64,000 nucleotides of DNA from CAVVNP01 sp963800235 (GCA_963800235.1 CAWDAD010000004.1:289938-353937); one strand, 5' to 3'. Shown: positions 28,831-37,886, numbered from the stretch's first letter. The notes: generated from the letters alone by a model not told the origin. Program-made: numbers and translations.

Positions 28831-29614
28831 GGTCGACAGTGTGGCAGGGGTGGTGCTGGCCGCTGGTGCGGGCACCCGCCTGGCCCCGCTCACCCGCGCC
28901 CGCCCCAAGGTGCTGTGCCCGGTCGGCCGCCGTCCGCTGCTCGACTGGGGGCTCGACCGGCTGCGGGCGGTGCTCGGCGACGACGCCGGACCCGACCGGC
29001 TCGCGGTCAACGCCCACCGGTCCCAGGCTCCGCTGATCGAGCACGCCCGGGCGGCGGCGACGGTGTCGGTCGAGTCGCCCGAGGCGCTGGGGACCGCCGG
29101 CGCCCTCGGCCGCCTGCGGAGCTGGATCGACGGCCGCCACGTCCTCGTCACCAACGGCGACGGGTGGCTCGACGGCCTGGACCTCGCCGGCTTCGTGGCC
29201 GGCTGGGACGGCGAGCGCACCCGCCTGCTGACGGTGCCCGCCGGCGACCGCCGTCCCGACTTCGGGACGTCCCGCTACTGCGGGGTCGCCCTGCTGCCCT
29301 GGGTCGAGGTGGCCGGGCTCCGACCGGAGCCGAGCGGCCTGTGGGAGGTGAGCTGGCGTGAGCGCTGGGCCGAGGGCGCCGTCGAGCTGGTGGAGCACGA
29401 CGGCCGGTTCGTCGACTGCGGCACGCCGGCCGACTACCTGGCCGCCAACCTGGCGGTGTCCGGCGGCGAGAGCGTGGTCGCCGGGAGCGCCCGGATCGGC
29501 CGGGGCGCCCGGCTCGAGCGGGCCGTGGTGTGGGACGACGCCGAGGTCCGCCCAGGCGAGCGGCTGGTCGACGGGATCCGCACCGACACCGGGCTCACCG
29601 TGCTGGTCCGCTGA
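28829..29614 (+). CDS. Sugar-phosphate nucleotidyltransferase
   Basis: 261 residues. The N-terminal VVLAAGAGTRLAPLTRARPKVLCPV is the nucleotide-binding signature of NDP-sugar pyrophosphorylases; EALGTAGALG and VTNGDGWLDGL follow, and a short C-terminal left-handed helix repeat (GSARIGRGARLERAVVW) is present. It probably makes an NDP-sugar such as GDP-mannose, but the sugar is not certain. The ATG at 28829 overlaps the opposite-strand ATG of the membrane protein; GTG at 28841 would also keep the signature complete. The 3' end is partly duplicated (29602-29643). Confidence 0.82.
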   Translation: MVDSVAGVVLAAGAGTRLAPLTRARPKVLCPVGRRPLLDWGLDRLRAVLGDDAGPDRLAVNAHRSQAPLIEHARAAATVSVESPEALGTAGALGRLRSWIDGRHVLVTNGDGWLDGLDLAGFVAGWDGERTRLLTVPAGDRRPDFGTSRYCGVALLPWVEVAGLRPEPSGLWEVSWRERWAEGAVELVEHDGRFVDCGTPADYLAANLAVSGGESVVAGSARIGRGARLERAVVWDDAEVRPGERLVDGIRTDTGLTVLVR

Positions 29615-29643
29615 CGGGCGGGGCTGGTCCGCTGCCGGGCGGG
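29602..29643. repeat. Tandem 21-bp duplication across a stop codon
   Basis: GCTGGTCCGCTGACGGGCGGG is followed at once by a copy with one difference: the A of the TGA stop has become C in the second copy. The duplicated part includes the last codons of the nucleotidyltransferase gene. Confidence 0.8.
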
Positions 29644-29662
29644 TCGCCGGACCCCTCGGGTC

Positions 29663-30739
<1,077 letters not shown>

Positions 30740-30747
30740 GAACAGCA

Positions 30748-30810
30748 ACGGTAGGGGCACCCTGCCGTCGCAGGAACAGCGACGTTTCGTCCGGTTCGGC
30801 CCCCTAGCGT
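30748..30810. promoter_or_regulatory. Divergent leaderless promoters of rlmN and the VIT gene
   Basis: TACCGT on the minus strand (30748-30753) lies 8 nt before the rlmN ATG and TAGCGT on the plus strand (30805-30810) lies 7 nt before the VIT ATG at 30818. Neither gene shows a Shine-Dalgarno sequence. Confidence 0.5.
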
Positions 30811-30817
30811 GAACGGC

Positions 30818-31552
30818 ATGGCCGACGCCCAGGTCACCGACTCCGACTCCGTCCCCGGTCCGCCGACCCTCGAGCACCACCACCGCGACGTCTCGGGTGG
30901 CGGTGGCCGGGCGGCGGTCTTCGGCGCCAGCGACGGCCTGCTCTCCAACGTCTCGCTGATCCTGGGTGTCGCCGGCGGCCACCCGGCCCCCGCCGTGGTC
31001 CGGCTGGCCGGCCTGGCCGGGCTGGTGGCGGGGGCGGTGTCGATGGCGGCGGGCGAGTACGTCTCGATGCGGGCCCAGACCGAGCTGCTCCAGCGCGAGC
31101 TCGAGATGGAGCGGCGGGAGCTGAAGCACAAGCCCCACGTCGAGCAGGTCGAGCTGGCCCAGATCTACGCCTCGAAGGGCATACCGCCGGAGATGGCCCA
31201 GGACCTCGCCACCGAGATGATGCGCGACCCGGAGCGCGCCCTCGAGGCCCACGCCCGCGAGGAGCTCGGGATCGACCCCGGCGCGCTCGGCTCGCCCGTC
31301 CAGGCTGCCGTGTCGTCGTTCGTCTGCTTCGCGCTGGGCGCGCTGCTGCCGCTGCTGCCGTGGCTCTTCACGAGCGGCACCGGCGCGGTGGTGGGCTCGG
31401 TCGTCCTCGGCGCGGTGGGGGCGGCCGGCATCGGTATCGCCCTGGCGACCTTCACCGGTCGCTCGCTCTGGTTCTCGGCGCTGCGCCAGCTCGGCATCGC
31501 CGCGGTGGCGGCCAGCGTGACCTGGGGCATCGGCTCGCTCGTCAGCGTCTGA
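30818..31552 (+). CDS. VIT1/CCC1-family Fe2+/Mn2+ transporter-like protein
   Basis: 244 residues. HHHRDVSGGGGRAAVFGASDGLLSNVSLILGVAGG is the typical N-terminal part of the vacuolar iron transporter family, and SMAAGEYVSMRAQ is its second signature. A cytosolic helical segment with many Glu and Met (about 85-150), which in homologues binds metal, separates two groups of membrane helices. A role in Fe2+ or Mn2+ efflux is inferred. The ATG at 30818 is preferred over the GTG at 30809 because of the TAGCGT 7 nt upstream. The 3' end overlaps the convergent mshD by 11 nt. Confidence 0.87.
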   Translation: MADAQVTDSDSVPGPPTLEHHHRDVSGGGGRAAVFGASDGLLSNVSLILGVAGGHPAPAVVRLAGLAGLVAGAVSMAAGEYVSMRAQTELLQRELEMERRELKHKPHVEQVELAQIYASKGIPPEMAQDLATEMMRDPERALEAHAREELGIDPGALGSPVQAAVSSFVCFALGALLPLLPWLFTSGTGAVVGSVVLGAVGAAGIGIALATFTGRSLWFSALRQLGIAAVAASVTWGIGSLVSV

Positions 31553-32219
31553 GCCGGTCGCCGGTCACCTCGCCGTCGTAGACCCGATCGGTGTGGTGGC
31601 GCCCGAACCCGAGCCGCCGGTACAGGCGCAGGGCCGGCTCGTTGTCGGCGTCGACGTAGAGCATGGCGGTGCGGAGGCCGTGGTCGTGGAGCCAGTCGAG
31701 TCCGTCCAGGGCCAGCGCGGCCCCGAGGCCACGGCCGGCGCGGTCGGGGTGGACGCCGATGACGTAGATCTCGCCCATGGCCGGGTCGTCCGGTCGGTCG
31801 GCCCCGGCCGGATGGACCCTGGTCCAGCACGAGGCCGTCATCGTGCCGTCGTCCTCGACCAGCACCCGGAAGCCGTCGGGGTCGAACCAGGGCTCGGCCA
31901 TCGTGCGGTGCAGCGCCTCGATCGTCTGGCCCCCCTGGTCGGGGTGGCCGGCGAACGCGGCGTTGTTCTGCTCCAGCCAGGCCGCCTCGTCGGCCGTCCC
32001 CGGCGCGAACCCCCGGGTGGTCACCGCCGCCACGCCCGCCCGTCGCTCGGCCTCCACCGGCAGCGGCCGGCGGAGCTGGTAGAGGTCTCGGTGGCGGTCC
32101 AGCCCGGCGGCGGCCGCCGCCCGGTCGTCGGCGTCGGAGGGGGCGGACGCCACCCAGCGCACCGGACCGCCCCCGGCGCGGCGCACCCGGGCCACCGCGG
32201 CGTCGAGGTCCTCGGGCAC
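31542..32219 (-). CDS. mshD: Mycothiol synthase-like GNAT acetyltransferase, N-terminally short
   Basis: MshD acetylates Cys-GlcN-Ins, the last step of mycothiol synthesis in actinobacteria. The C-terminal catalytic half is well kept: NNAAFAGHPDQGG, WFDPDGFRVLV, GEIYVIGVHPDRAGRGLG (acetyl-CoA loop) and MLYVDADNEPALRLYRRLGF. The protein is only 225 residues against about 300-315 in known MshD; the start corresponds to the end of the N-terminal GNAT domain, so most of that domain is missing. The GTG start is fixed by a TAGCGT 6 nt upstream (32226-32231, minus strand) and by nth 33 nt away. Another GNAT activity is possible. Confidence 0.75.
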   Translation of the reverse strand: MPEDLDAAVARVRRAGGGPVRWVASAPSDADDRAAAAAGLDRHRDLYQLRRPLPVEAERRAGVAAVTTRGFAPGTADEAAWLEQNNAAFAGHPDQGGQTIEALHRTMAEPWFDPDGFRVLVEDDGTMTASCWTRVHPAGADRPDDPAMGEIYVIGVHPDRAGRGLGAALALDGLDWLHDHGLRTAMLYVDADNEPALRLYRRLGFGRHHTDRVYDGEVTGDRLRR

Positions 32220-32225
32220 CGCGGC

Positions 32226-32243
32226 ACGCTACCCACCTACGCT
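32226..32243. promoter_or_regulatory. Compact divergent leaderless promoters of mshD and nth
   Basis: Within a 33-nt gap, TAGCGT on the minus strand (32226-32231) is 6 nt before the mshD GTG and TACGCT on the plus strand (32238-32243) is 9 nt before the nth ATG. The hexamers are only 6 nt apart, so one polymerase should exclude the other. Confidence 0.55.
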
Positions 32244-32252
32244 GGCCGGCCC

Positions 32253-32900
32253 ATGGCCCGACCTCGATCGCCCAAGGGCCGGGCCCGGCTGACCGCCGAC
32301 CGGCTGGCGGAGGCCTACCCCGACGCCGTCTGCGAGCTCGACCACCGCAACCCCTTCGAGCTGCTGGCCGCCACCATCCTCTCGGCCCAGTGCACCGACG
32401 CCCGGGTGAACGAGGTGACGCCGGCCCTCTTCGCCGCCTATCCGACGCCCGAGGAGCTGGCGGCCGCCGACCCCGAGGCGGTCGAGGCCATCATCCGCCC
32501 GACCGGCTTCTACAAGAACAAGACCAAGAGCCTGATCGGCATGGCCACCGCGCTGACCGAACGCTTCGGCGGGGAGGTCCCGGGCGCCATGGCCGACCTG
32601 GTCACGGTGCCCGGGGTGGGCCGGAAGACGGCCAACGTGGTGCGCAGCGTCGCCCTCGGCCTGCCCGGGCTTCCGGTCGACACCCACGTCATCCGCCTCT
32701 CGCACCGGCTCGGGCTCACCGTCGAGGACGACCCGGTCAAGATCGAGCACGAGCTGAACCCGATGGTGCGGGCCGACGAACGGGGTGCGCTCAGCCTCCG
32801 GTTGATCCTCCACGGCCGGCGGGTGTGCCTGGCGCGCCGACCGCGCTGCGGGGAGTGCGTGCTGGCCGACTTCTGCCCGTCGGCCGACCTCGGCGGCTGA
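32253..32900 (+). CDS. nth: Endonuclease III
   Basis: 215-residue base-excision DNA glycosylase/AP lyase for oxidised pyrimidines. The helix-hairpin-helix VPGVGRKTANVV holds the catalytic Lys125, and VDTHVIRLSHRLG holds Asp143. The 4Fe-4S ligands are Cys192, Cys199, Cys202 and Cys208 with the normal C-x6-C-x2-C-x5-C spacing. ATG start; TACGCT lies 9 nt upstream. A gap of about 150 nt follows before the candidate small RNA. Confidence 0.96.
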   Translation: MARPRSPKGRARLTADRLAEAYPDAVCELDHRNPFELLAATILSAQCTDARVNEVTPALFAAYPTPEELAAADPEAVEAIIRPTGFYKNKTKSLIGMATALTERFGGEVPGAMADLVTVPGVGRKTANVVRSVALGLPGLPVDTHVIRLSHRLGLTVEDDPVKIEHELNPMVRADERGALSLRLILHGRRVCLARRPRCGECVLADFCPSADLGG

Positions 32901-33039
32901 GCGACCTGCGGCCGCGCGACCGCCGCGGGGCAGGGCCCGGAGGGGGTGGGAGCCGGGTGGGAGGCGCCTGGGACCGGCGTGTGACCGACGTCGCTCAGGA
33001 AAGTGGCCGAGATGGCTCGTCGTCTGCTGACACATGCGT

Positions 33040-33045
33040 TAGGGT
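33040..33045 (+). promoter_or_regulatory. -10 hexamer of the candidate small RNA
   Basis: TAGGGT, the same hexamer as before polA. Seven bases later comes an A at 33053, the proposed first base, directly before the first hairpin stem. No reliable -35 was found. Confidence 0.45.
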
Positions 33046-33052
33046 TCGGCGC

Positions 33053-33150
33053 ATACCAGGTTCCCGCCACCTGGTACCTGCCGACACCGGGATCCGCCGC
33101 CTGGTGTCTGGCCAGAAGGGGCGCCCCTCCGGGGGCGCCCCTTCTTCTCG
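33053..33150 (+). ncRNA. Candidate small RNA with two C-rich-loop hairpins
   Basis: Nothing codes between nth and the small minus-strand gene, but the stretch is highly structured. Hairpin 1: TACCAGGT (33054-33061) and ACCTGGTA (33069-33076) around the loop TCCCGCC. Hairpin 2: GACACCGGG (33083-33091) and CCTGGTGTC (33100-33108) around ATCCGCCG. The two modules resemble each other base for base and look like a duplication. A strong terminator follows at 33116-33143, and TAGGGT (33040-33045) stands at the right distance upstream. Two exposed C-rich loops plus a terminator recall the actinobacterial 6C RNAs, though the C runs are shorter. It could pair with G-rich ribosome-binding sites. Expression is not shown. 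Confidence 0.55.
33116..33143 (+). terminator. Strong rho-independent-type terminator hairpin
   Basis: A perfect 12-bp stem, AAGGGGCGCCCC (33116-33127) and its complement (33132-33143), closed by the tetraloop TCCG, then CTTCTCGTTCC. It ends the candidate small RNA and could also stop readthrough from nth. Confidence 0.8.
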
Positions 33151-33215
33151 TTCCGGCGACCCCGACCGGCGTCGTGGCCCGAGCGGGCGGACCGTCGGCC
33201 GGGCGACTGCGGCGG

Positions 33216-33410
33216 TCAGGGGAGGGCCCGACCGGCCCGTCCCAGGGCGCGGCCGACCACCCGGAGCGAGCGCTCGGCGTCGAAGAGCGCTCGTGACGCC
33301 GGCTCGGTCCGCTCGGTGGCGGCCAGCGACTCGGCCAGGCCGGCGACCCGGGTGGTCAGGTCCTCCACGGTGGCGGAGAGCGAGCTGAGCTCGGAGCTGG
33401 GAGAGGCCAT
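33216..33410 (-). CDS. Small helical protein, function unknown
   Basis: 64 residues with heptad-like spacing of Leu, Val and Ala (SSLSATVEDLTTRVAGLAES) and a basic C-terminal end, probably one long helix that may pair with itself. No family recognised. A TAGACA hexamer (33417-33422, minus strand) is 6 nt before the ATG, matching the window's promoter spacing, which supports it as a real gene divergent from hisD. Confidence 0.5.
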   Translation of the reverse strand: MASPSSELSSLSATVEDLTTRVAGLAESLAATERTEPASRALFDAERSLRVVGRALGRAGRALP

Positions 33411-33475
33411 CGGGCCTGTCTACCGGCCGGGAACCGGCAGGGGGCGTCGAGAGCCGACAGGTAGCGTGCACCGTC

Positions 33476-34799
33476 GTGCTGAACCGACTGGACCTGCGGG
33501 GCGCGACCGGCGACCTGCGGTCCCGGCTGCCCCGACCGTCCGGCGGCGGCGCCGCCGAGCCGCTGGCCGCGGTGCAGGAGATCCTGGCCGACGTCCGGCG
33601 CCGGGGCGACGCCGCCGTGCTCGAGCTCACCGCCCGCTTCGACGGCGTCGAGCTCGACCAGCTCCGGGTGCCCGCCCACGAGGTCCAGGCCGCCTTCGCC
33701 GCCATCGACCCCGCGGTCCGGGAGGCGCTGGCGGTCGCCGCCGCAGGCATCGAGGACTTCCACCGCACCCAGGTCGAGCCCGACCGCACCTACGAGCGAG
33801 ACGGCATCGTGGTGCAGGCCCTGCACCGCCCGGTCGACCGGGCCGGCTGCTACGTCCCCGGCGGGCGGGCGCGGTACCCGAGCACCGTGCTCATGACCGC
33901 CGTACCGGCCCGGGTCGCCGGCGTCGACCAGGTGGTGCTGTGCGTGCCCCCCGACCGCACCGGCCACGTCCCGTCCGTCACCCTGGCCGCCGCCGCCCTG
34001 GCGGGCGTCGACGAGGTCTACGCGTGCGGCGGCGCCCAGGCGGTCGGCGCCATGGCCTACGGCACCGAGTCGATGGCGCCGGTCGACGTCATCGTCGGGC
34101 CCGGGAACGTCTACGTGGCGCTGGCCAAGCGCGAGGTCGCCGGTGTGGTCGGCGTGCCCTCGAGCTTCGCCGGCCCGTCCGAGATCGTGGTCATCGCCGA
34201 CGACGCCGCACCGCCCGCCAGCGCCGCGGTCGACGTGATCCTGCAGGCCGAGCACGGACCGGGCGGCCTCGCCTGGCTGGTCACCTGGTCGCCGGACGCG
34301 GCCGACGCCATCGACGCGGAGATCGCCCACCAGGTCGAGGCCTCGCCCCGGCGCGGCGACATCGAGTCGACCTTCGCCGAGGGCGGCTACGTCGTGCTCG
34401 TCGACGGTCCCGAGCAGGCCGTCGAGGTGTCCAACCTGATCGCCCCCGAGCACCTCGAGCTGATGACCGCCGACCCCGCGGCGCTGGTGCCGCTGGTGCG
34501 CCACGCCGGAGCCGTGTTCTGCGGGCCGTGGGCGCCGGCATCGGTCGGCGACTACCTCGCCGGCCCGAACCACGTGCTGCCCACCGACGGCACCGCCCGG
34601 TTCGCGTCGGCCCTCACCGTCGCGCGACTTCCAGAAGGAGCTGCACGTGGTGACCCTCGACGAGGCGTCGCTCGGCCGGGTGGCGCCGCACGTGGCCGCG
34701 CTGGCCGAGGCCGAGGGGCTGGCCGCCCACGCCGACTCGGTCCGGCGGCGTTTCCCCGACGGCCTCCCCGCCACCGAGCCGGCCGGGGGCGGCCGATGA
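33476..34799 (+). CDS. hisD: Histidinol dehydrogenase, broken by a one-base frameshift
   Basis: Last two steps of histidine synthesis, histidinol to histidine with NAD and zinc. Residues 1-382 read normally from the GTG at 33476, with the zinc and substrate motifs QAEHGP and GPNHVLPT. At 34622 an extra G shifts the frame: dropping it restores RDFQKELHVVTLDEASLGRV and on to AAHADSV, whose His is the expected fourth zinc ligand, and the stop at 34797-34799. Without correction the frame runs into hisC. The restored product is about 440 residues, normal for HisD. TAGCGT (33462-33467) is 8 nt before the start. The gene overlaps hisC by four bases. Confidence 0.9.
34622..34622 (+). other. Frame break in hisD (extra G)
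   Basis: GTC then G then CGC GAC TTC: the single G at 34622 separates two frames that together give a complete HisD. It lies in an alternating CG stretch. Confidence 0.75.
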
Positions 34800-35863
34800 C
34801 GACCACCCGGCCGCAGCCGCGCGCCGACGTGGCCCTGATGGACGGCTACCACTCGCCCCAGGTCGACGTCGAGGTCCGGCTGAACACCAACGAGTCGCCG
34901 GTCGAGCCGCCGGCGGCGTGGCTCGATGCGGTCGCCGACGCCGCCCGCACCATCCGCTGGAACCGCTACCCCGACCGGGCCGCGACCGACCTGCGTCGTG
35001 CCATCGGCGAGCTGCACGACGTCGGTCCCGAGCAGGTCTTCGCCGCCAACGGATCGAACGAGGTGCTGCAGACCCTGTCGCTCACCTACGGCGGGGCCGG
35101 TCGCTGCGTGGCCGTCTTCGAGCCGACCTACGCCCTCCACAGCCACATCGCCCGCATCACCGGCACCGGCGTGGCGGTGGGCGAGCGGGCCGCCGACTTC
35201 ACCCTGGACCTCGACGAGGTGCGCCGGGTGCTGGCCGAGGCCGACCCGGCCGTCACCTACCTGTGCTCGCCCAACAACCCGACGGGCCTGGTCGAGACCC
35301 GCGACACCGTCGAGCAGGTGCTCGGGCTGGCGCCCGGCCTGCTGGTGGTCGACGAGGCCTACGGGCAGTTCGCACCGTGGTCCGCCCTGGAGCTGGTGGA
35401 CGAGGACCGGCCCCTGGTGGTCACCCGCACCTACTCCAAGACCTGGTCGATGGCGGGCGCCCGGCTCGGCTACCTGATCGGCCCGTCGTGGCTGGTCGCC
35501 GAGCTCGAGAAGGTCGTGCTGCCGTACCACCTCGACGCCTTCACCCAGGTCGCCGGGCGGCTGGCCCTCGAGCACCGGGCCGAGATGGACGCCCGGGTGG
35601 CCGGGCTGGTCGAGGAGCGCGGCCGGCTGGTCGCCGGGCTCTGCGACCTCGACGTCGAGGTGTGGCCGTCGGGCGCCAACTTCGTGCTGTTCCGGCCCCG
35701 CTCCCGAGACGGCGGGGCGGTGTGGCAGGAGCTGCTCGACCGGTCGGTCCTGGTGCGGAACTGCTCGTCGTGGCCCCGCCTCGAGGGCTGCCTGCGGGTC
35801 ACCGTCGGCACCGAGACCGAGGACGACCGCTTCCTCGCCGCCCTGCAGGAGGTCCTGGCATGA
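34796..35863 (+). CDS. hisC: Histidinol-phosphate aminotransferase
   Basis: PLP enzyme of fold type I, 355 residues, normal length. RLNTNESPVEPP opens the protein; NGSNEVLQTL, CSPNNPTGL and VDEAYGQF follow, and the PLP Lys is in TYSKTWSMAGARLGY (Lys215). Converts imidazole acetol phosphate to histidinol phosphate with glutamate. The ATG lies in an ATGA overlap with the hisD stop; the hisC stop in turn overlaps the hisB ATG. No frame break is seen in this gene. Confidence 0.95.
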   Translation: MTTTRPQPRADVALMDGYHSPQVDVEVRLNTNESPVEPPAAWLDAVADAARTIRWNRYPDRAATDLRRAIGELHDVGPEQVFAANGSNEVLQTLSLTYGGAGRCVAVFEPTYALHSHIARITGTGVAVGERAADFTLDLDEVRRVLAEADPAVTYLCSPNNPTGLVETRDTVEQVLGLAPGLLVVDEAYGQFAPWSALELVDEDRPLVVTRTYSKTWSMAGARLGYLIGPSWLVAELEKVVLPYHLDAFTQVAGRLALEHRAEMDARVAGLVEERGRLVAGLCDLDVEVWPSGANFVLFRPRSRDGGAVWQELLDRSVLVRNCSSWPRLEGCLRVTVGTETEDDRFLAALQEVLA

Positions 35864-36459
35864 CCGGCACCCGATCGGCCTCGCGGTCGCGCACCACCGC
35901 GGAGACCGCCATCTCCATCGAGCTCGACCTGGACGGGCCGACCGGCACCGTCTCGGCCAGCACCGGGCTGCCGTTCTTCGACCACATGCTCGACCAGGTC
36001 GGCCGCCACGGCGGCTTCGACCTGACCATCCAGGCGACCGGCGACCTCGAGGTCGACGCCCACCACACCGTCGAGGACGTCGGCATCCTGCTCGGGCAGA
36101 CCTTCGCCGAGGCGCTCGGCGACAAGTCCGGGGTGCGCCGCTTCGCCAGCGGTTCGTTCCCCCTCGACGAGGCCCTGGTGGCCGTGGCGCTCGACCTGTC
36201 GGGCCGGCCCTACGTCGTCTACGACGTCCCCTTCGGCGAGGTCCTGCCGCTCGGCGACCCGCCGTTCAACCCCGAGATGGTCGAGCACTTCTGGCAGAGC
36301 TTCGCCACCGCGGCCGGCATCACCCTGCACGTCACCCGCCGGGCCGGCCGCAACACCCACCACGTGATCGAGGCGACCTTCAAGGGCGTGGCCCGCTGCC
36401 TGCGCGACGCGGTGCGGGTCGAGGGCCGGGGCGTGCCGTCGACCAAGGGAACCCTGTGA
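35860..36459 (+). CDS. hisB: Imidazoleglycerol-phosphate dehydratase
   Basis: 199-residue single-function HisB (no fused phosphatase). The metal-binding motifs DAHHTVEDVGI (about 67-77) and THHVIEATFK (about 167-176), FFDHMLDQVGRHGGF and the C-terminal GVPSTKGTL are complete. Makes imidazole acetol phosphate from IGP. Overlaps both neighbours by four bases, consistent with tight coupling in hisDCBHA. Confidence 0.96.
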   Translation: MTGTRSASRSRTTAETAISIELDLDGPTGTVSASTGLPFFDHMLDQVGRHGGFDLTIQATGDLEVDAHHTVEDVGILLGQTFAEALGDKSGVRRFASGSFPLDEALVAVALDLSGRPYVVYDVPFGEVLPLGDPPFNPEMVEHFWQSFATAAGITLHVTRRAGRNTHHVIEATFKGVARCLRDAVRVEGRGVPSTKGTL

Positions 36460-37111
36460 GCGGCGACGGCGGCGCGCCGCTGGTGGCCGTGCTCGACTAC
36501 GGGATCGGCAACCTGCGCTCGGCCCAGAAGGCGCTGCAGAAGGTGGGGGCGGACGCCAGGCTGACCGCCGACCCGGGGCTGGTGGCCGACGCCGACGGCG
36601 TGGTCCTCCCCGGCGTAGGTGCCTTCGGGCGCTGCGCCGAGGCGGTTCGGGACAGCGGTCTGCACGACCTTGCGGTGGCCGGCGCGTCGACCGCGGCCGG
36701 CGGCTCGGGTCCGCCGTTCCTCGGCATCTGCATCGGCATGCAGCTGCTCTACACGGGTCGGAGGAGAGCCCCCGCGCCGAGGGACTCGGCGTGCTCGACG
36801 GCGTGGTGCGCCGTCTGCCCGCCGGGGTCAAGCACCCCCAGATGCAGTGGAACACGTTGGACGTGGCGGCGCCCTGCCCGCTGCTCGACGGGGTGCGCGA
36901 ACCAACGTGGATGTACTTCGTGCACTCCTTCGCCGCCGACCCCTCGCCCGACGTGGTGGCCACCTGCGACTACGGCGGCCCGGTCACCGCCCTGGTGCAG
37001 CGGGGCCGGCTCTGGGCCGCCCAGTTCCACCCCGAGAAGTCGAGCGCCGCCGGGTTGGCGGTCCTGGCCAACTTCGTCGCCGCCTGCCGCCAGCCGGCCG
37101 CCGTGGCCTGA
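36456..37111 (+). CDS. hisH: Imidazole glycerol phosphate synthase glutaminase subunit, frameshifted
   Basis: Class I glutamine amidotransferase that feeds ammonia to HisF. The GTG at 36456 overlaps the hisB stop. DYGIGNLRSAQKAL, VLPGVGAFG and the nucleophile in GICIGMQLLY read in the first frame. At about 36755-36757 one G is missing (ACGGGTCGG instead of ACGGGGTCGG); with it restored the protein continues SEESPRAEGLGVLDG, VKHPQMQWNTLD and QFHPEKS, which supplies the catalytic His and Glu, and stops at 37111. As written, the product would lack both. Either consensus error or a recent mutation. Confidence 0.88.
36757..36757 (+). other. Frame break in hisH (missing G)
   Basis: A run of three G where four are needed to keep HisH in frame. 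Runs of one base are the usual place for consensus errors. Confidence 0.7.
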
Positions 37112-37118
37112 GCCCGCC

Positions 37119-37854
37119 GTGCAGCTCTTCCCCGCCATCGACATCATCGACGGGCGCTGCGTGCGCCTGGTCCAGGGCGACTTCGACCGCGAGACCGCAC
37201 TACAGCGACGACCCCGTGGCCCAGGCGAGGGTCTTCGCCGACGCCGGCAGCGCGTGGATCCACGTGGTCGACCTCGACGCCGCCCGCACCGGCGACCCCC
37301 GCAACCGCGAGGTGGTGGCGGCCATCGCGCTCGCGGTGTCGGCCCGGGTGCAGACCGGCGGCGGCATCCGCGACGACCTGGCCGCCGCGGCCCTGCTCGA
37401 CGCCGGCGTCGAGCGGATCGTGCTCGGCACCGCCGCCCTCGAGGACCCCGGCCTCGTGCGGCGGTTGTGCGCCGACCACCCGGGGCGGGTGGCCGTCGGG
37501 CTCGACGCCCGGGGCGGCGAGGTGTCGGTCCGGGGGTGGACCGAGGGCTCCGGTCGCACTGTGGGCGAGCTGGCGGCCCGGTTCGAGGACGCCGGGGTGG
37601 CCGCGCTGGTCGTCACCGAGATCAGCCGCGACGGCATGCTCGGCGGACCCGACCTCGACGGCCTGGCCGAGGTGCTCGGCACCACCGAGCTCGACGTGGT
37701 CGCGTCCGGTGGGGTCGGCTCCATCGACGACATCCGGGCCCTGGCCCGCCTCGACGTGGGCGGGCGCACGCTGGCCGGCGCCATCGTCGGCCGGGCCCTG
37801 TACGAGGGGGCCGTCACCATCGACGACGCCCTCGCCGCCGCCGGCTCCGCCTGA
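37119..37854 (+). CDS. hisA: Phosphoribosylformimino-AICAR-P isomerase, frameshifted near its start
   Basis: TIM-barrel isomerase that opens the ribose ring of ProFAR. The GTG at 37119 gives VQLFPAIDIIDGRCVRLVQG, with the N-terminal catalytic Asp in PAIDI; after 26 codons an extra G at 37197 shifts the frame. Skipping it gives HYSDDPVAQARVFADAG, IHVVDLDAA, the phosphate loop TGGGIRD, VTEISRDGM with the second Asp, and ASGGVGSIDD. The restored length is about 244 residues. Because a separate trpF is present at 48987, this need not be the dual-function PriA of mycobacteria and streptomycetes. Confidence 0.88.
37197..37197 (+). other. Frame break in hisA (extra G)
   Basis: GAG ACC, then G, then CAC TAC AGC: a single G interrupts an otherwise complete HisA reading frame. 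Confidence 0.72.
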
Positions 37855-37886
37855 CGGCCTCGCCCGATCGGGTCGGCCGAGGTGCG

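Noticed and set aside
34619..37203. Programmed ribosomal frameshifting in hisD, hisH and hisA
   Set aside because: No shared slippery heptamer, stop codon or downstream structure at the three sites, and the shifts go in different directions. Not excluded, but no positive evidence.
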